NCBI GenBank assembly: GCA_028281025.1 | Contig: JANQKR010000047.1 | Coordinates: forward strand, 1-64,000 | Direction: 5' to 3' | DNA: 64,000 nucleotides | Source of the DNA: Croceivirga sp. | GTDB taxonomy: Bacteria; Bacteroidota; Bacteroidia; Flavobacteriales; Flavobacteriaceae | Shown here: positions 16,353-24,731 of the stretch, one piece after another | Layout of the letters: each line of letters begins with the position of its first letter | Numbering within the stretch: the stretch's first letter is position 1 | The notes under the pieces: model-generated | Seen by the model: the letters and a program-made list of their open reading frames with translations, nothing else | What the model was told of the DNA's origin: nothing | Database searches by the model: none | Made by a program: the position numbers and the translations under genes

Positions 16353-16895
16353 ATGAAAAATATAGTCAGAACAATTGTGGTCTCCCTCTTTCTTGTACCG
16401 GTTATGGCCATGGGCCAATCCGTATTTGACAAATTGGAGGATTCGGACAAAATTGGAACTGTGACCATAAGTAAAGGAATGTTGGGCATAGTGGCCAGCA
16501 TGTCCGCCGATAACAAGGATAAGGAAACACAGGAATTCATTGAATTGGCCAAAAGCATTACCAATATCAAGGTATTTGTTTCCGAAGATAGTGCTGCCTC
16601 AAAAATGATGAAATCCACTGCAAAAGGGTATGTCAAAAAATCAAAATTGGAAAGCTTAATGAAGGTAAGGGATGATGATTCCCATGTGGACTTTTATGTT
16701 AAGGAGGGAAAGGACAGTGACCATGTGAGTGAAATGGTGATGTTGGTGACGGGTATGGACAAAAAGACGGAACATGCCAATTTTGAAACGGTCCTTGTTA
16801 CCATGACGGGGGATATTGATTTGACCAAGATTGGTTCACTGGTCAATAAAATGAACCTTCCCAAAGATTTGGAGAAAGTTAATAAAGAAGAATAA
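16353..16895 (+). CDS. DUF4252 domain-containing exported protein (copy 2)
   Basis: A 180-residue protein, identical in length to copy 1. It has a signal peptide (MAMGQ near 18-22) and matching motifs SVFDKLEDSDKIGTVTISK, GKDSDHVSEMVMLVTGM and MTGDIDLTKIGSLVNKMNLP. It is clearly a tandem duplicate of copy 1 that has diverged over most of its length. It lies beyond an intrinsic terminator and may therefore use read-through or its own start. Its role is unknown, probably periplasmic and under control of the nearby ECF sigma factor. Confidence 0.85.
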   Translation: MKNIVRTIVVSLFLVPVMAMGQSVFDKLEDSDKIGTVTISKGMLGIVASMSADNKDKETQEFIELAKSITNIKVFVSEDSAASKMMKSTAKGYVKKSKLESLMKVRDDDSHVDFYVKEGKDSDHVSEMVMLVTGMDKKTEHANFETVLVTMTGDIDLTKIGSLVNKMNLPKDLEKVNKEE

Positions 16896-16966
16896 AAGTT
16901 GGTTAAGGGAGTGTAACAAAAGGCCCTAGACCCATACTTATTAAAAAATCAATCAATAAAGGAACA

Positions 16967-17506
16967 ATGAAGAATATAGTAAAAGGATTGGCAATGGTGG
17001 CACTGGTGTTCATAGCTTCCTGTGCGTCCCAACCCAGTCTGCAGGAATATTATGTGGACAATATGGAAAACCCCAATTTTATAGCATTGGATATTCCGGC
17101 CAGTATCCTGAAAATGGAAGAGGTGGAACTGACCAATGTACAAAGGGAAGCTGTGGAATCCTTAAGGAAGTTCAATTTGTTGGCCTTCAAAAAAACCAGT
17201 GAAAATGTAGCAGAGTACAAAATGGAGAAGGCCAAGGTAAAGGAAATCCTGAAGAACGAGGATTTTGTGGAACTCATGAAAATCAACTCCCAATATGGGA
17301 AGGGGGTCATAAAATACCTAGGCGAGGACGATGCCATTGACGAGGTCATTATTTATGGTGATAGTAAGGAGCAGGGATTCGCCCTGGTGCGGGTATTGGG
17401 GAAAAATATGAACCCTGCCCATATTGTACAGCTCATGCAGGCCATCCAGAAATCGGAATACAAGGGCGAAGGATTAGGAGAGATAGGCAAGTTTTTAAAA
17501 GGGTAG
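16967..17506 (+). CDS. DUF4252 domain-containing lipoprotein (copy 3)
   Basis: A 179-residue protein with lipobox VFIASC (Cys19) followed by ASQPS, with no acidic run, so it is probably held on the periplasmic side. The remainder is a more divergent DUF4252 domain. It shares the helix-strand layout and the GDSKEQGFALVRVLG counterpart of the copy 1/2 motif, but not their exact residues. The third tandem member of the module, it is followed by a good intrinsic terminator. The lipidation of only this member suggests that the soluble and anchored forms act in the same compartment. Confidence 0.8.
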   Translation: MKNIVKGLAMVALVFIASCASQPSLQEYYVDNMENPNFIALDIPASILKMEEVELTNVQREAVESLRKFNLLAFKKTSENVAEYKMEKAKVKEILKNEDFVELMKINSQYGKGVIKYLGEDDAIDEVIIYGDSKEQGFALVRVLGKNMNPAHIVQLMQAIQKSEYKGEGLGEIGKFLKG

Positions 17507-17532
17507 GCCCCAACAAAATCAATACGAATTAT

Positions 17533-17561
17533 CCCAGCTTTTTTGAAGTTGGGATTTTTTT
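17533..17561 (+). terminator. Intrinsic terminator of the sigma/DUF4252 module
   Basis: CCCAGCTT (17533-17540) pairs with AAGTTGGG across a five-base loop, with one G-T pair, and is followed by ATTTTTTT. It lies 27 bp after the third DUF4252 stop. Confidence 0.8.
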
Positions 17562-17659
17562 GTGCCCATAATTCACCTTAAGTTAAAAAAGGGTGGTGAC
17601 TTACTGATTATCTTAGTGTCTTAATACCTAAATGGAACACTAACAAAATCTAAAGCAAA

Positions 17660-18472
17660 ATGGAAAAAGCACAAGAATGGATAACCTATGGTTTGGACCT
17701 GGCCAAAGAATTTGGACCAAAGTTGTTAACGGCCATCCTAATTTATATCGTTGGTTCATGGATCGTTAAAAAACTGGTCGGAGGGCTTAGGAAAGTAATG
17801 GCCAAAAGCAAATACGACGAATCCTTGCAAAAGTTTCTCTTAAATCTTCTCTCCTGGACATTGAAGGTATTTTTGATTCTTTTGGTCATTTCCCAGTTGG
17901 GGGTTGACGTGACCACCTTTGCAGCGGTAATCGCAGCAGCTGGTTTGGCCGTTGGTCTGGCTTTACAAGGCTCCCTTTCCAATTTTGCCGGAGGTGTATT
18001 GATCATGATTTTTAAACCGTATAGGATTGGTGACCTCATTGAAGCACAAGGAGAGCTTGGTGTGGTCAAGGAAATCGAAATATTCACCACAAAAATGGTG
18101 TCCCCAGAAAATAAATTGATCATCATTCCCAATGGGGCCATGGCCAATGGGAACATAGTAAACTATACCGCCGAGGGAAAAATACGCGTGGATACCGTTA
18201 TAGGGGTGGCCTATGAAGAAGATATTAAAAAGACCAAAGACGTATTACTGGAGGTGTTGACATCCAACCCCAACGTTTTGAAAGAGCCGGCACCTTCGGT
18301 CAATGTTTTGGAATTGGCGGATAGTTCCGTAAACTTTGCGGTACGTCCATTTTGCAAACCAGAACACTATTGGGATGTGTATTTTGCTACCTATGAAGGA
18401 TGTAAACTGGCCCTGGATAAAGCAGGTATTGAAATTCCCTATCCCCACGAAGTACAGATCGAAAAGAACTAA
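17660..18472 (+). CDS. mscS: Small-conductance mechanosensitive channel MscS
   Basis: An inner-membrane channel that opens on hypo-osmotic stretch. The protein has 270 residues with three transmembrane helices. The third is the pore helix AVIAAAGLAVGLALQGSLSNFAGG (about 92-115) with its Ala/Gly ridges. This is followed by the MscS beta-domain (FKPYRIGDLIEAQGELGVVKEI and LIIIPNGAMANGNIVNYT) and the C-terminal alpha/beta part ending at IPYPHEVQ. Length and features match E. coli MscS. It is a monocistronic gene convergent with purB; its terminator lies inside the purB coding end. Confidence 0.93.
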   Translation: MEKAQEWITYGLDLAKEFGPKLLTAILIYIVGSWIVKKLVGGLRKVMAKSKYDESLQKFLLNLLSWTLKVFLILLVISQLGVDVTTFAAVIAAAGLAVGLALQGSLSNFAGGVLIMIFKPYRIGDLIEAQGELGVVKEIEIFTTKMVSPENKLIIIPNGAMANGNIVNYTAEGKIRVDTVIGVAYEEDIKKTKDVLLEVLTSNPNVLKEPAPSVNVLELADSSVNFAVRPFCKPEHYWDVYFATYEGCKLALDKAGIEIPYPHEVQIEKN

Positions 18473-18486
18473 GGGACTGCAAAGAT

Positions 18487-18581
18487 GTCATTTCAAAGGA
18501 ATCTGCTGTGGGAAATTCGCGCCCATCGCTATATGCATTTTTCAACTTTGCCTTTACCGCAATCTGAACGTATGAAATGAC
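18487..18581. repeat. Inverted-repeat element, GTCATTTCA arms
   Basis: GTCATTTCA (18487-18495) and TGAAATGAC (18573-18581) bound a 95-bp non-coding segment between mscS and purB. The arm sequence is the same type as the GTCATTTCGACC unit at 30819. This fits a short dispersed palindromic repeat family, not a gene. Confidence 0.5.
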
Positions 18582-18602
18582 CGATAAATTGATTTGAAGC
18601 AA

Positions 18603-19946
18603 TTAAACCCCAGTGTAATTGGCTGGGGTTATTTTTTTTAGCTCAGCTTTTAGGGTTGGGGATATGTCCAGGGTTTCAATGAAATCCGCCATGGTCTTCT
18701 GGGTTATTTTCGCGTTGGTTCGGGTCAATCCTTTTAGCGCTTCATAGGGATTTGGGTATCCTTCCCTACGTAAAACGGTTTGGATGGCTTCGGCAACAAC
18801 GGCCCAATTGTCCTCAAGGTCTGCCTCAAACTTTTCTTGGTTCAACACCAATTTGTCCAAGCCTTTTAATGTGGACTGAAATGCAATAAGGGTGTGCGCA
18901 AAGGGTACCCCAATGTTCCTGAGGACCGTACTGTCCGTTAAGTCCCGTTGTAATCTTGAAATAGGCAGTTTGGCCGACAAGTATTCAAAAATGGCATTGG
19001 CCATACCCAGATTTCCTTCGGAGTTTTCAAAATCAATGGGGTTTACCTTATGCGGCATGGCCGAAGAACCTACTTCCCCCTTTTTAATGGTCTGTTTAAA
19101 ATAGTCCATGGAAATATAGGTCCAGATATCGCGGTTTAGATCAATTAGAATGGTATTGATGCGTTTTAAGCCATCAAACAGGGCGGCCATATGGTCGTAA
19201 TGTTCAATTTGGGTGGTGGGAAACGAATGGTGAAGTCCTAGTTTCTGTTGTACAAATTGTTGCCCAAAAGCTTTCCAATCAATTTGGGGATAGGCTACTT
19301 TATGGGCATTGTAGTTCCCTGTGGCCCCTCCGAATTTTGCGGCCGAAGGGATATCGTTCAGTAAATCAAATTGTTGTTTTAGACGTTCCACAAACACTTC
19401 TATTTCCTTGCCCAATCGGGTTGGCGAAGCGGGTTGGCCATGTGTCCTGGCCAGCATGGGAACCGATGCCCAAACCTTGCCCAAATCCTTCAGTTTTTCA
19501 AAGAGCTTAATATAAACGGGAACATAGACGTCATTCATGGCATCCTTGATGGAAAGTGGAATGGCCGTGTTATTGATATCCTGGGACGTTAGGCCAAAGT
19601 GGATAAACTCTTTATGCCCACTTATGCCCAAAACATCAAACTTTTGTTTGATAAAGTATTCAACAGCTTTTACATCATGGTTTGTGGTTCTTTCTATTTC
19701 CTTGATGGTGGCTGCGTCCTCGGCTGAAAATGAACGATGGATTTTTCTTAATCCCTCAAATTTTTGAACATCAAAATCCGCTAATTGGGGGAGGGGCAAT
19801 TCACATAGGGCGATGAAATATTCAATCTCAACCTGGACGCGATACTTTATTAACGCCTCCTCTGAGAAAAAGGCTGAAAGTGATGCTGTTTTGTTTCGAT
19901 AACGTCCGTCGACCGGTGAAATGGCATTTAGTGGATTCAAAGACAT
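18603..19946 (-). CDS. purB: Adenylosuccinate lyase
   Basis: Cleaves adenylosuccinate to AMP and SAICAR to AICAR in purine synthesis, releasing fumarate. The protein has 447 residues of the fumarase/aspartase superfamily. Visible landmarks are the substrate loop TSQD (120-123), RTHGQPASPT (167-176, H169) and the signature SSAMPHKVNP (294-303) with the catalytic Ser of the flexible loop. It is the last gene of a minus-strand run: sirtuin, helical protein, purB, with a 32-bp gap before it. Its stop region doubles as the mscS terminator. Confidence 0.96.
   Translation of the reverse strand: MSLNPLNAISPVDGRYRNKTASLSAFFSEEALIKYRVQVEIEYFIALCELPLPQLADFDVQKFEGLRKIHRSFSAEDAATIKEIERTTNHDVKAVEYFIKQKFDVLGISGHKEFIHFGLTSQDINNTAIPLSIKDAMNDVYVPVYIKLFEKLKDLGKVWASVPMLARTHGQPASPTRLGKEIEVFVERLKQQFDLLNDIPSAAKFGGATGNYNAHKVAYPQIDWKAFGQQFVQQKLGLHHSFPTTQIEHYDHMAALFDGLKRINTILIDLNRDIWTYISMDYFKQTIKKGEVGSSAMPHKVNPIDFENSEGNLGMANAIFEYLSAKLPISRLQRDLTDSTVLRNIGVPFAHTLIAFQSTLKGLDKLVLNQEKFEADLEDNWAVVAEAIQTVLRREGYPNPYEALKGLTRTNAKITQKTMADFIETLDISPTLKAELKKITPANYTGV
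18606..18639 (+). terminator. Plus-strand terminator embedded in the 3' end of purB
   Basis: AACCCCAG (18606-18613) pairs with CTGGGGTT (18623-18630) across a nine-base loop and is followed by A and eight Ts. It is oriented for mscS. The hairpin and T-run are also the last codons of purB on the other strand (ending N-Y-T-G-V-stop), so the same bases serve as a terminator and as coding sequence. Confidence 0.8.
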
Positions 19947-19978
19947 TGAAGTGGATTTTAGAAAACCTCAAAGATAGC

Positions 19979-20551
19979 TTAATACCCCAACTTCTTTAGT
20001 TTGTTCAGGATTTTAATTCCCCTATTTTGGAACCCGGCGGAACCCTTGGGAATATGTTGTTCCAAAACGGATTTCAGCTCGGGCCGTATCCAATCAAAGG
20101 TTTCGCCCAGATAGAACAGACTGGTCATGGCAAAAACTTTCGTGGCCACTTTATGCTCTTCAATGAGCCAGTCAAAACACACCGTAGCCATCTTTTCCAA
20201 ATAAGTCAAGGATAACGCATTTATAAAAAGGGGGTGTTTCGCCTTATAGTAGGCCTGTGTCAACAGTTGACATATATGGGCCATGGGACGTATGGAGGAT
20301 TCCGATTGCATCCGATCCAATCCCTCGATAAAATCATTGAGGATGGGTACGATCAATTCCAATTTCTTACGCATAACATGGTCAAATATCCAGCTTGCGG
20401 CAAAATTATCCTCCTTATCATGGATACCTACTTCCTTGAACAATGGCCCTACCAATTCTGGGGAAGCCAGTACATGGGCAACGAGTCTGTCCACATCCGG
20501 TTTATTTATCCGCCCCGTATTGAGTTGCCTATGTAACTGTTGGGCAGTCAT
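19979..20551 (-). CDS. Alpha-helical repeat protein of unknown function
   Basis: This 190-residue, almost wholly helical protein has HEAT/TPR-like spacing, as in MAHICQLLTQAYYKAKHPLF and KVFAMTSLFYLGETFDWI. There is no signal peptide, membrane segment or catalytic motif. The ATG overlaps the sirtuin stop by 4 bp and the purB start follows 32 bp later, so it is translated within the same operon. It has none of the adenylosuccinate lyase signatures, so a name borrowed from purB would be wrong. A scaffold or protein-interaction role is plausible from the fold alone. Confidence 0.75.
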   Translation of the reverse strand: MTAQQLHRQLNTGRINKPDVDRLVAHVLASPELVGPLFKEVGIHDKEDNFAASWIFDHVMRKKLELIVPILNDFIEGLDRMQSESSIRPMAHICQLLTQAYYKAKHPLFINALSLTYLEKMATVCFDWLIEEHKVATKVFAMTSLFYLGETFDWIRPELKSVLEQHIPKGSAGFQNRGIKILNKLKKLGY

Positions 20552-21243
20552 AGGTCTTTACCAAGTTTTTGAACCAAATGGGGAACACCTTCAACAGCAG
20601 TTTTGGGGATAATGGTCAGGTGCTCAAAATCCATTTCCCGAATAGTGGGTCTGGGGTCAACAAAATAAATGGGTGTACCTGAGGGGACATAGTTTATGAG
20701 GCTTGCGGCGGGATATACCTGCATTGATGTTCCTATAATGATCAATACATCCGCCATGGCGGTAATTGCAATAGCAGGTTCCAACATGGGTACCATTTCC
20801 CCGAACCACACCACATGGGGCCTAAGTTGGTGGCCCCTGGCGTCCAGATCACCCAAAACAAGATCGGTGGTCCAATCCAATATCGTGGTTTCATCCCTAA
20901 TGCTTCGGACCTTTAAAAGCTCCCCATGCAGGTGCAATACTGCGGAACTCCCCGCCTTCTCGTGGAGGTTGTCTATATTTTGGGTAACAATATCGACGTT
21001 AAAATAGTTTTCCAGTTCCACCAAGGCTTTGTGGCCAGCATTGGGTTCCACTTGTAAAAGCTGCCGACGTCTTTGATTGTAAAATTCCAAAACCAGTTCT
21101 GGATTTCTGGAAAAGCCCTGTGGGGAAGCAACTTCCATAACATCATGGCCCTCCCATAGCCCATTGGCATCCCTAAAGGTTTTGAGGCCGCTTTCGGCAC
21201 TCATTCCGGCTCCAGTGAGAACAACAACTCTTTTTTTGTCCAT
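20548..21243 (-). CDS. NAD-dependent protein deacylase, Sir2 family class III, without zinc cysteines
   Basis: This enzyme removes acyl groups from lysine using NAD. The 231 residues from the ATG at 21243 contain GAGMSAESGLKTFRDANGLW (11-30), QNID (88-91) and the catalytic His in HLHGE (H106). Tyr55 and Arg58 in FYNQRRR match the YxxR pair that recognises succinyl/malonyl groups in SIRT5/CobB. The zinc-ribbon cysteines usually found between HGEL and RPHVVWFGE are all absent. The open frame extends 92 codons upstream, but that part overlaps the divergent trmH gene and resembles nothing. It is the first gene of the operon with the helical protein and purB. Confidence 0.9.
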   Translation of the reverse strand: MDKKRVVVLTGAGMSAESGLKTFRDANGLWEGHDVMEVASPQGFSRNPELVLEFYNQRRRQLLQVEPNAGHKALVELENYFNVDIVTQNIDNLHEKAGSSAVLHLHGELLKVRSIRDETTILDWTTDLVLGDLDARGHQLRPHVVWFGEMVPMLEPAIAITAMADVLIIIGTSMQVYPAASLINYVPSGTPIYFVDPRPTIREMDFEHLTIIPKTAVEGVPHLVQKLGKDL

Positions 21244-21303
21244 TGCTAGGTGTTTTTGGATAGTTACATCGGTGCCCAACTTACTTAAATGGTAGCTGGA
21301 ATT

Positions 21304-21311
21304 CAAAAATA
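21304..21311 (-). promoter_or_regulatory. Probable -7 element of the sirtuin-purB operon
   Basis: The minus strand reads TATTTTTG, a TAnnTTTG match, placing the transcript start near 21300 and giving a leader of about 57 bases. It sits inside the intergenic region shared with the divergent trmH gene and shows that the long upstream extension of the sirtuin frame is not translated. Confidence 0.5.
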
Positions 21312-21333
21312 GTATTTTCATTATCTTGATCCT

Positions 21334-21987
21334 ATGATCGATTGTGATTTGCTGGCCTATTTGGAAGATTACCTTACGGAGAACCGAAAGGAGCGTTTTC
21401 GCAAAGTGCTCTCCGAGCGTACCAAATTTTTGACCGTGGCCATTGAAGATGTATACCAAATGCACAATACCAGTGCCATTCTTAGAAGTTGCGATGCCTT
21501 TGGCATTCAAGAGGTGCACAGCATTGAGGGCCGATTTGGGGACAAGCTGGATAAGAACATCGCCTTAGGGGCGCAGCAATGGGTAGATCTAGTACGGCAC
21601 CAAAACACGACGGATTGCATCAGGATACTTAAGGAAAGGGGTTATTCCATTGTGGCAACGGTCCTCCACCAAGATGCATATTCACTTTCCGAGTTTCAAG
21701 TGGATACAAAAACAGCAGTGTTTTTTGGAACGGAATGGGAAGGATTGAGCACGGAGGTTTTGGAACAGGCCGATAGGTTTTTAAAAATTCCAATGGTAGG
21801 TTTTTCCGAAAGCCTTAACGTATCCGTTTCAGCTGCCATAATCATTCAGCAGCTTGCCGATAAGCTAAGGAAAACCACACTTCCTTGGCAATTGACCCAA
21901 ACCGAACTATTGGAAAAACGGCTGGATTGGACCAAAAAGTCCATCAAGAAGGTGGAACAGATTATCAGTCGTTACCAGGGGAATTGA
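21334..21987 (+). CDS. trmH: tRNA (guanosine-2'-O-)-methyltransferase TrmH
   Basis: A SPOUT methyltransferase that 2'-O-methylates G18 in the tRNA D-loop. The protein has 217 residues. The three family motifs are present: motif 1 NTSAILRSCDAFGIQEVHSI (catalytic Arg in ILRSCD), motif 2 FFGTEWEGLS, and motif 3 IPMVGFSESLNVSVSAAI, which forms the trefoil-knot SAM site. The length and short N-terminal extension match TrmH, not the longer rRNA enzyme RlmB. It is divergent from the sirtuin operon; a small SRPBCC gene follows after 39 bp. Confidence 0.9.
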   Translation: MIDCDLLAYLEDYLTENRKERFRKVLSERTKFLTVAIEDVYQMHNTSAILRSCDAFGIQEVHSIEGRFGDKLDKNIALGAQQWVDLVRHQNTTDCIRILKERGYSIVATVLHQDAYSLSEFQVDTKTAVFFGTEWEGLSTEVLEQADRFLKIPMVGFSESLNVSVSAAIIIQQLADKLRKTTLPWQLTQTELLEKRLDWTKKSIKKVEQIISRYQGN

Positions 21988-22026
21988 TGTTTTTTGTACA
22001 TTTAAACGTAACCAATTTATAAACAG

Positions 22027-22554
22027 ATGACTACAGTACTTTACATTCTGGCCGGAATTGTATTGCTCATACTTATCCTGGCAATGCTGGCCCCCAAAAC
22101 GTATGATGTTTCCCGTTCCATAGTGATCGATAGTCCTAAGGACAAGGTGTTTCCTTTTTTACGTTCTTTAAAAAAACAGGACGAATGGTCGCCCTGGGCA
22201 AAAAGGGACCCTAACATGCACAAGGAATATAGGGGAAACGATGGGGAAGTTGGCTCGGTGAGCTATTGGAACGGGAACAAAGAAGTTGGTGAGGGCGAAC
22301 AGGAAATCACCAAAATTGTGGATGGCGAGCGTATTGAAGGGGAATTACGATTTCTAAAACCCTGGAAATCCGAATCCGATTGCTATTTTGAAACGGAGGA
22401 TGCGGAATCGGGAAAGACAAAAGTCACCTGGGGTTTTTCGGGGAAGAACAAGTTTCCGTTCAGTATCATGATGCTGTTTATGAGCATGGATAAGATGGTT
22501 GGAAAGGATTTTGAGGAAGGATTGGCTTCATTAAAGGGGCTATTGGAGAAGTAA
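22027..22554 (+). CDS. SRPBCC-family (START-like) membrane-anchored protein
   Basis: The protein has 175 residues. One N-terminal hydrophobic helix (5-21) is followed by a polyketide cyclase/START-like fold. That fold opens YDVSRSIVIDSPKDKVFPFLRSL and contains DEWSPWAKRDPNM and the WGFSGKNKFPFSIMMLF helix typical of this family. Members bind hydrophobic ligands, but the ligand here is unknown. It ends 4 bp before the VOC protein gene, so they form a pair. Confidence 0.82.
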   Translation: MTTVLYILAGIVLLILILAMLAPKTYDVSRSIVIDSPKDKVFPFLRSLKKQDEWSPWAKRDPNMHKEYRGNDGEVGSVSYWNGNKEVGEGEQEITKIVDGERIEGELRFLKPWKSESDCYFETEDAESGKTKVTWGFSGKNKFPFSIMMLFMSMDKMVGKDFEEGLASLKGLLEK

Positions 22555-22558
22555 CACG

Positions 22559-22939
22559 ATGGAACAGAATATGGTAGGTTGGTTTGAAATTCCAGTAACG
22601 GATATGGACCGTGCAAGGAAGTTTTACGAAGAAGTATTTGAAATTACCATTCAAGTACAGGACTTTGGGGGAACACTAATGGGTTGGTTTCCCTGGTCCG
22701 AAGGGAAAGCAGGTTGTTCAGGCTCCTTGATTTTACAGCCCGAATGGTATATTCCAAACCATAAGGAAGGTGTATTGATCTACTTTGCCAGTGAAGACGT
22801 CCAAAATGAGTTGGACCGAATTGAACATGCGGGAGGCCACATCTTAAAACCCAAAACCCAAATAAGTCCGGATGTTGGCTATATGGGGTTGTTCCACGAC
22901 TCAGAAGGTAACCGTATAGCCTTACATTCCAGGAAATAA
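22559..22939 (+). CDS. VOC-superfamily (glyoxalase-like) protein
   Basis: A 126-residue single-module member of the vicinal oxygen chelate fold. It opens GWFEIPVTDMDRARKFYEEVF, has a second beta-alpha repeat VLIYFASEDVQNELDRIEHAG, and ends GLFHDSEGNRIALHSRK with the usual metal-side Glu position near HDSEGNRIAL. The first metal His position appears to be Glu in WFEIP, so metal binding and glyoxalase activity are uncertain. It is paired with the SRPBCC gene and convergent with the amylase gene (2-bp gap). Confidence 0.82.
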   Translation: MEQNMVGWFEIPVTDMDRARKFYEEVFEITIQVQDFGGTLMGWFPWSEGKAGCSGSLILQPEWYIPNHKEGVLIYFASEDVQNELDRIEHAGGHILKPKTQISPDVGYMGLFHDSEGNRIALHSRK

Positions 22940-22941
22940 AA

Positions 22942-24639
22942 CTATTCACTGGGTTCCAAGAGGGCAGTGTCGTAGTCGTTTTCGAGAACCACTTTACCGT
23001 TTTTGACCATGACCCGAGTATCGGAATAGGCATCATACAATACGGTGCCATCACCAAAGAACCCTTTTACCCGGAGGGATTTTTTGCCTTTGGGCAAATC
23101 CAGTCCAACGACGACTTTATCGCGGTACTCCCCATCAATATAGGTTCTGGAAAAAACATAGGGGCTTTTGGCCAACCTTTTGTGCTTGCCAGCTCCTATT
23201 GCGGGGTGATCTCTTCTGAATTTTCCCAGTTTTTGCCAGTGTTCATGAACGTTTTTAACCTCCGGTACGGTATCCAGGTCCTCCCAGTTCATGTAGGACC
23301 TAAGGTTCGCATCCCCTTCTGCACCCTCCACCTTAAGGGGACGCATGGTTTCATCACCATAATATACCTGTGAGGCCCCGGGGGTCAACAATAGCATGTT
23401 TGCCGAGCGATAGGGTTTGCTTCGGTCAGCATCATAGGGGTTCCCATCATCATGCGAAGTGAGATAATTAAGGACACTTTTGCCCTGAAATTTTGTGTTG
23501 AGCAGATAACTGTACTTTTTAAATACTTTCTCGTATGTCTGGGTAGCATCGTATTTTAGATCAAAATTGATCAGGCTGGTGAAACCGTTGGCAAAGTAGT
23601 CCACCTTTTTATCGCCAAAATCAAAATTGAGCCCACCTGAGATACCATAATTATAAACTTCCCCTACCATGTAGAACGGTTTATCGTCCAATACGCTGTT
23701 GGGGTGTTTCTTTTTCCAGGTTTCAAAGGCATAATCTGCTTCCTTTTTTAATTCTGCCCATGCATTTTCATTAACGTGTTTAACCGTATCCACGCGGAAT
23801 CCGTCCACTCCAAATTCATGGATGTAATCCGTAAGCCATTTGATAATGTAAAATCGTGGCGCCCTGGGATATCCCGTACGCTCAAAGAAAAGGTTAAGTT
23901 CATCCAATTCTTGACTTAGACGACCTTCCTCTTTCCATTTGGCCAATAAGGTATCCGGTAATTCCACGGGTTCATCAGATTCCGTTAAAATATCGGGCAG
24001 ATTGCGTACAAGGGTGCAAGCGGTAGTATTTTCATAATTGTCAAATGCACAAGCCGGGGATGTTCGCACCCACTCATCGGGCCAAACGGGATCAATGGCC
24101 GTTACCGGTCCCGTATGATTGAGAACTACGTCCAGTAAAACGCGAATTCCTTTGGCATGGGCCGTTTTCACCAGGTTTTCCAAATCTTTCTTAGTGCCAA
24201 AATTAGGATCGATCGTGGTCCAGTCCTTGGTCCAGTACCCATGGTAGCCATAGGTGACTCCGGTTCCTTCATCCGTGGCGCCATGGATTTGTTCAACCAC
24301 TGGGGTAAACCAAATTGCATTGATTCCTAAATCGGTAAAGTATCCGTCTTCAATCTTTTGGGTAATTCCAGCAATATCCCCTCCTTCAAATCCCCTAAGC
24401 ACTGCCGTGGAGTCCTTACGTTCAAAATTGATATCCTTTTCGAGTTGTCCATTGTTGAACCTATCCGTTAAAAGGAAATAGATGTTGGCCCCCTCCCAAA
24501 CAAAAGGGGTTTTGGAATGCTCTTCCTGCTTCTGGTTTATGGCGAGGGTTTCCGGATTTTTTTGGGGCGTTTCTTTTTGAGAGTTTTTGCAGCCAAAAAG
24601 AGAAGTCAATATCGACATAGCGATAAGTAGTTTTCTCAT
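22942..24639 (-). CDS. GH13 alpha-amylase lipoprotein
   Basis: Hydrolyses alpha-1,4-glucan links. The 565-residue protein has a lipobox at LFGC (Cys17) followed by KNSQ. The four GH13 regions are visible: DVVLNH (170-175), GFRVDTVKH (280-288, nucleophile D284), GEV with acid E327, and SHDD (395-398). A C-terminal beta domain starts near 460. There is no acidic surface-export run after the Cys, so a periplasmic site is likely. The ATG at 24639 places the signal at the N-terminus; the frame is open 13 codons further. The gene is not in a polysaccharide utilisation locus (no SusC/SusD neighbours), which suggests processing of imported maltodextrins. Confidence 0.92.
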   Translation of the reverse strand: MRKLLIAMSILTSLFGCKNSQKETPQKNPETLAINQKQEEHSKTPFVWEGANIYFLLTDRFNNGQLEKDINFERKDSTAVLRGFEGGDIAGITQKIEDGYFTDLGINAIWFTPVVEQIHGATDEGTGVTYGYHGYWTKDWTTIDPNFGTKKDLENLVKTAHAKGIRVLLDVVLNHTGPVTAIDPVWPDEWVRTSPACAFDNYENTTACTLVRNLPDILTESDEPVELPDTLLAKWKEEGRLSQELDELNLFFERTGYPRAPRFYIIKWLTDYIHEFGVDGFRVDTVKHVNENAWAELKKEADYAFETWKKKHPNSVLDDKPFYMVGEVYNYGISGGLNFDFGDKKVDYFANGFTSLINFDLKYDATQTYEKVFKKYSYLLNTKFQGKSVLNYLTSHDDGNPYDADRSKPYRSANMLLLTPGASQVYYGDETMRPLKVEGAEGDANLRSYMNWEDLDTVPEVKNVHEHWQKLGKFRRDHPAIGAGKHKRLAKSPYVFSRTYIDGEYRDKVVVGLDLPKGKKSLRVKGFFGDGTVLYDAYSDTRVMVKNGKVVLENDYDTALLEPSE

Positions 24640-24731
24640 GCTTTGAGGATTTTGCCTAAAGCTATAAAATGCTCGCAAGAATAGAAAATTTATTTAAATG
24701 GTGATTTCGGAAAATCGGAAAATGCCAAGCC

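Noticed and set aside
16912-16937. Second candidate ECF promoter (TGTAACAAAA) before DUF4252 copy 3
   Set aside because: The first half matches the candidate at 14689, but at the right spacing there is no CGTC-like second half.
20548-21519. 323-residue version of the sirtuin
   Set aside because: The first 92 residues overlap the divergent trmH gene and match no sirtuin extension; the ATG at 21243 gives the normal N-terminus.
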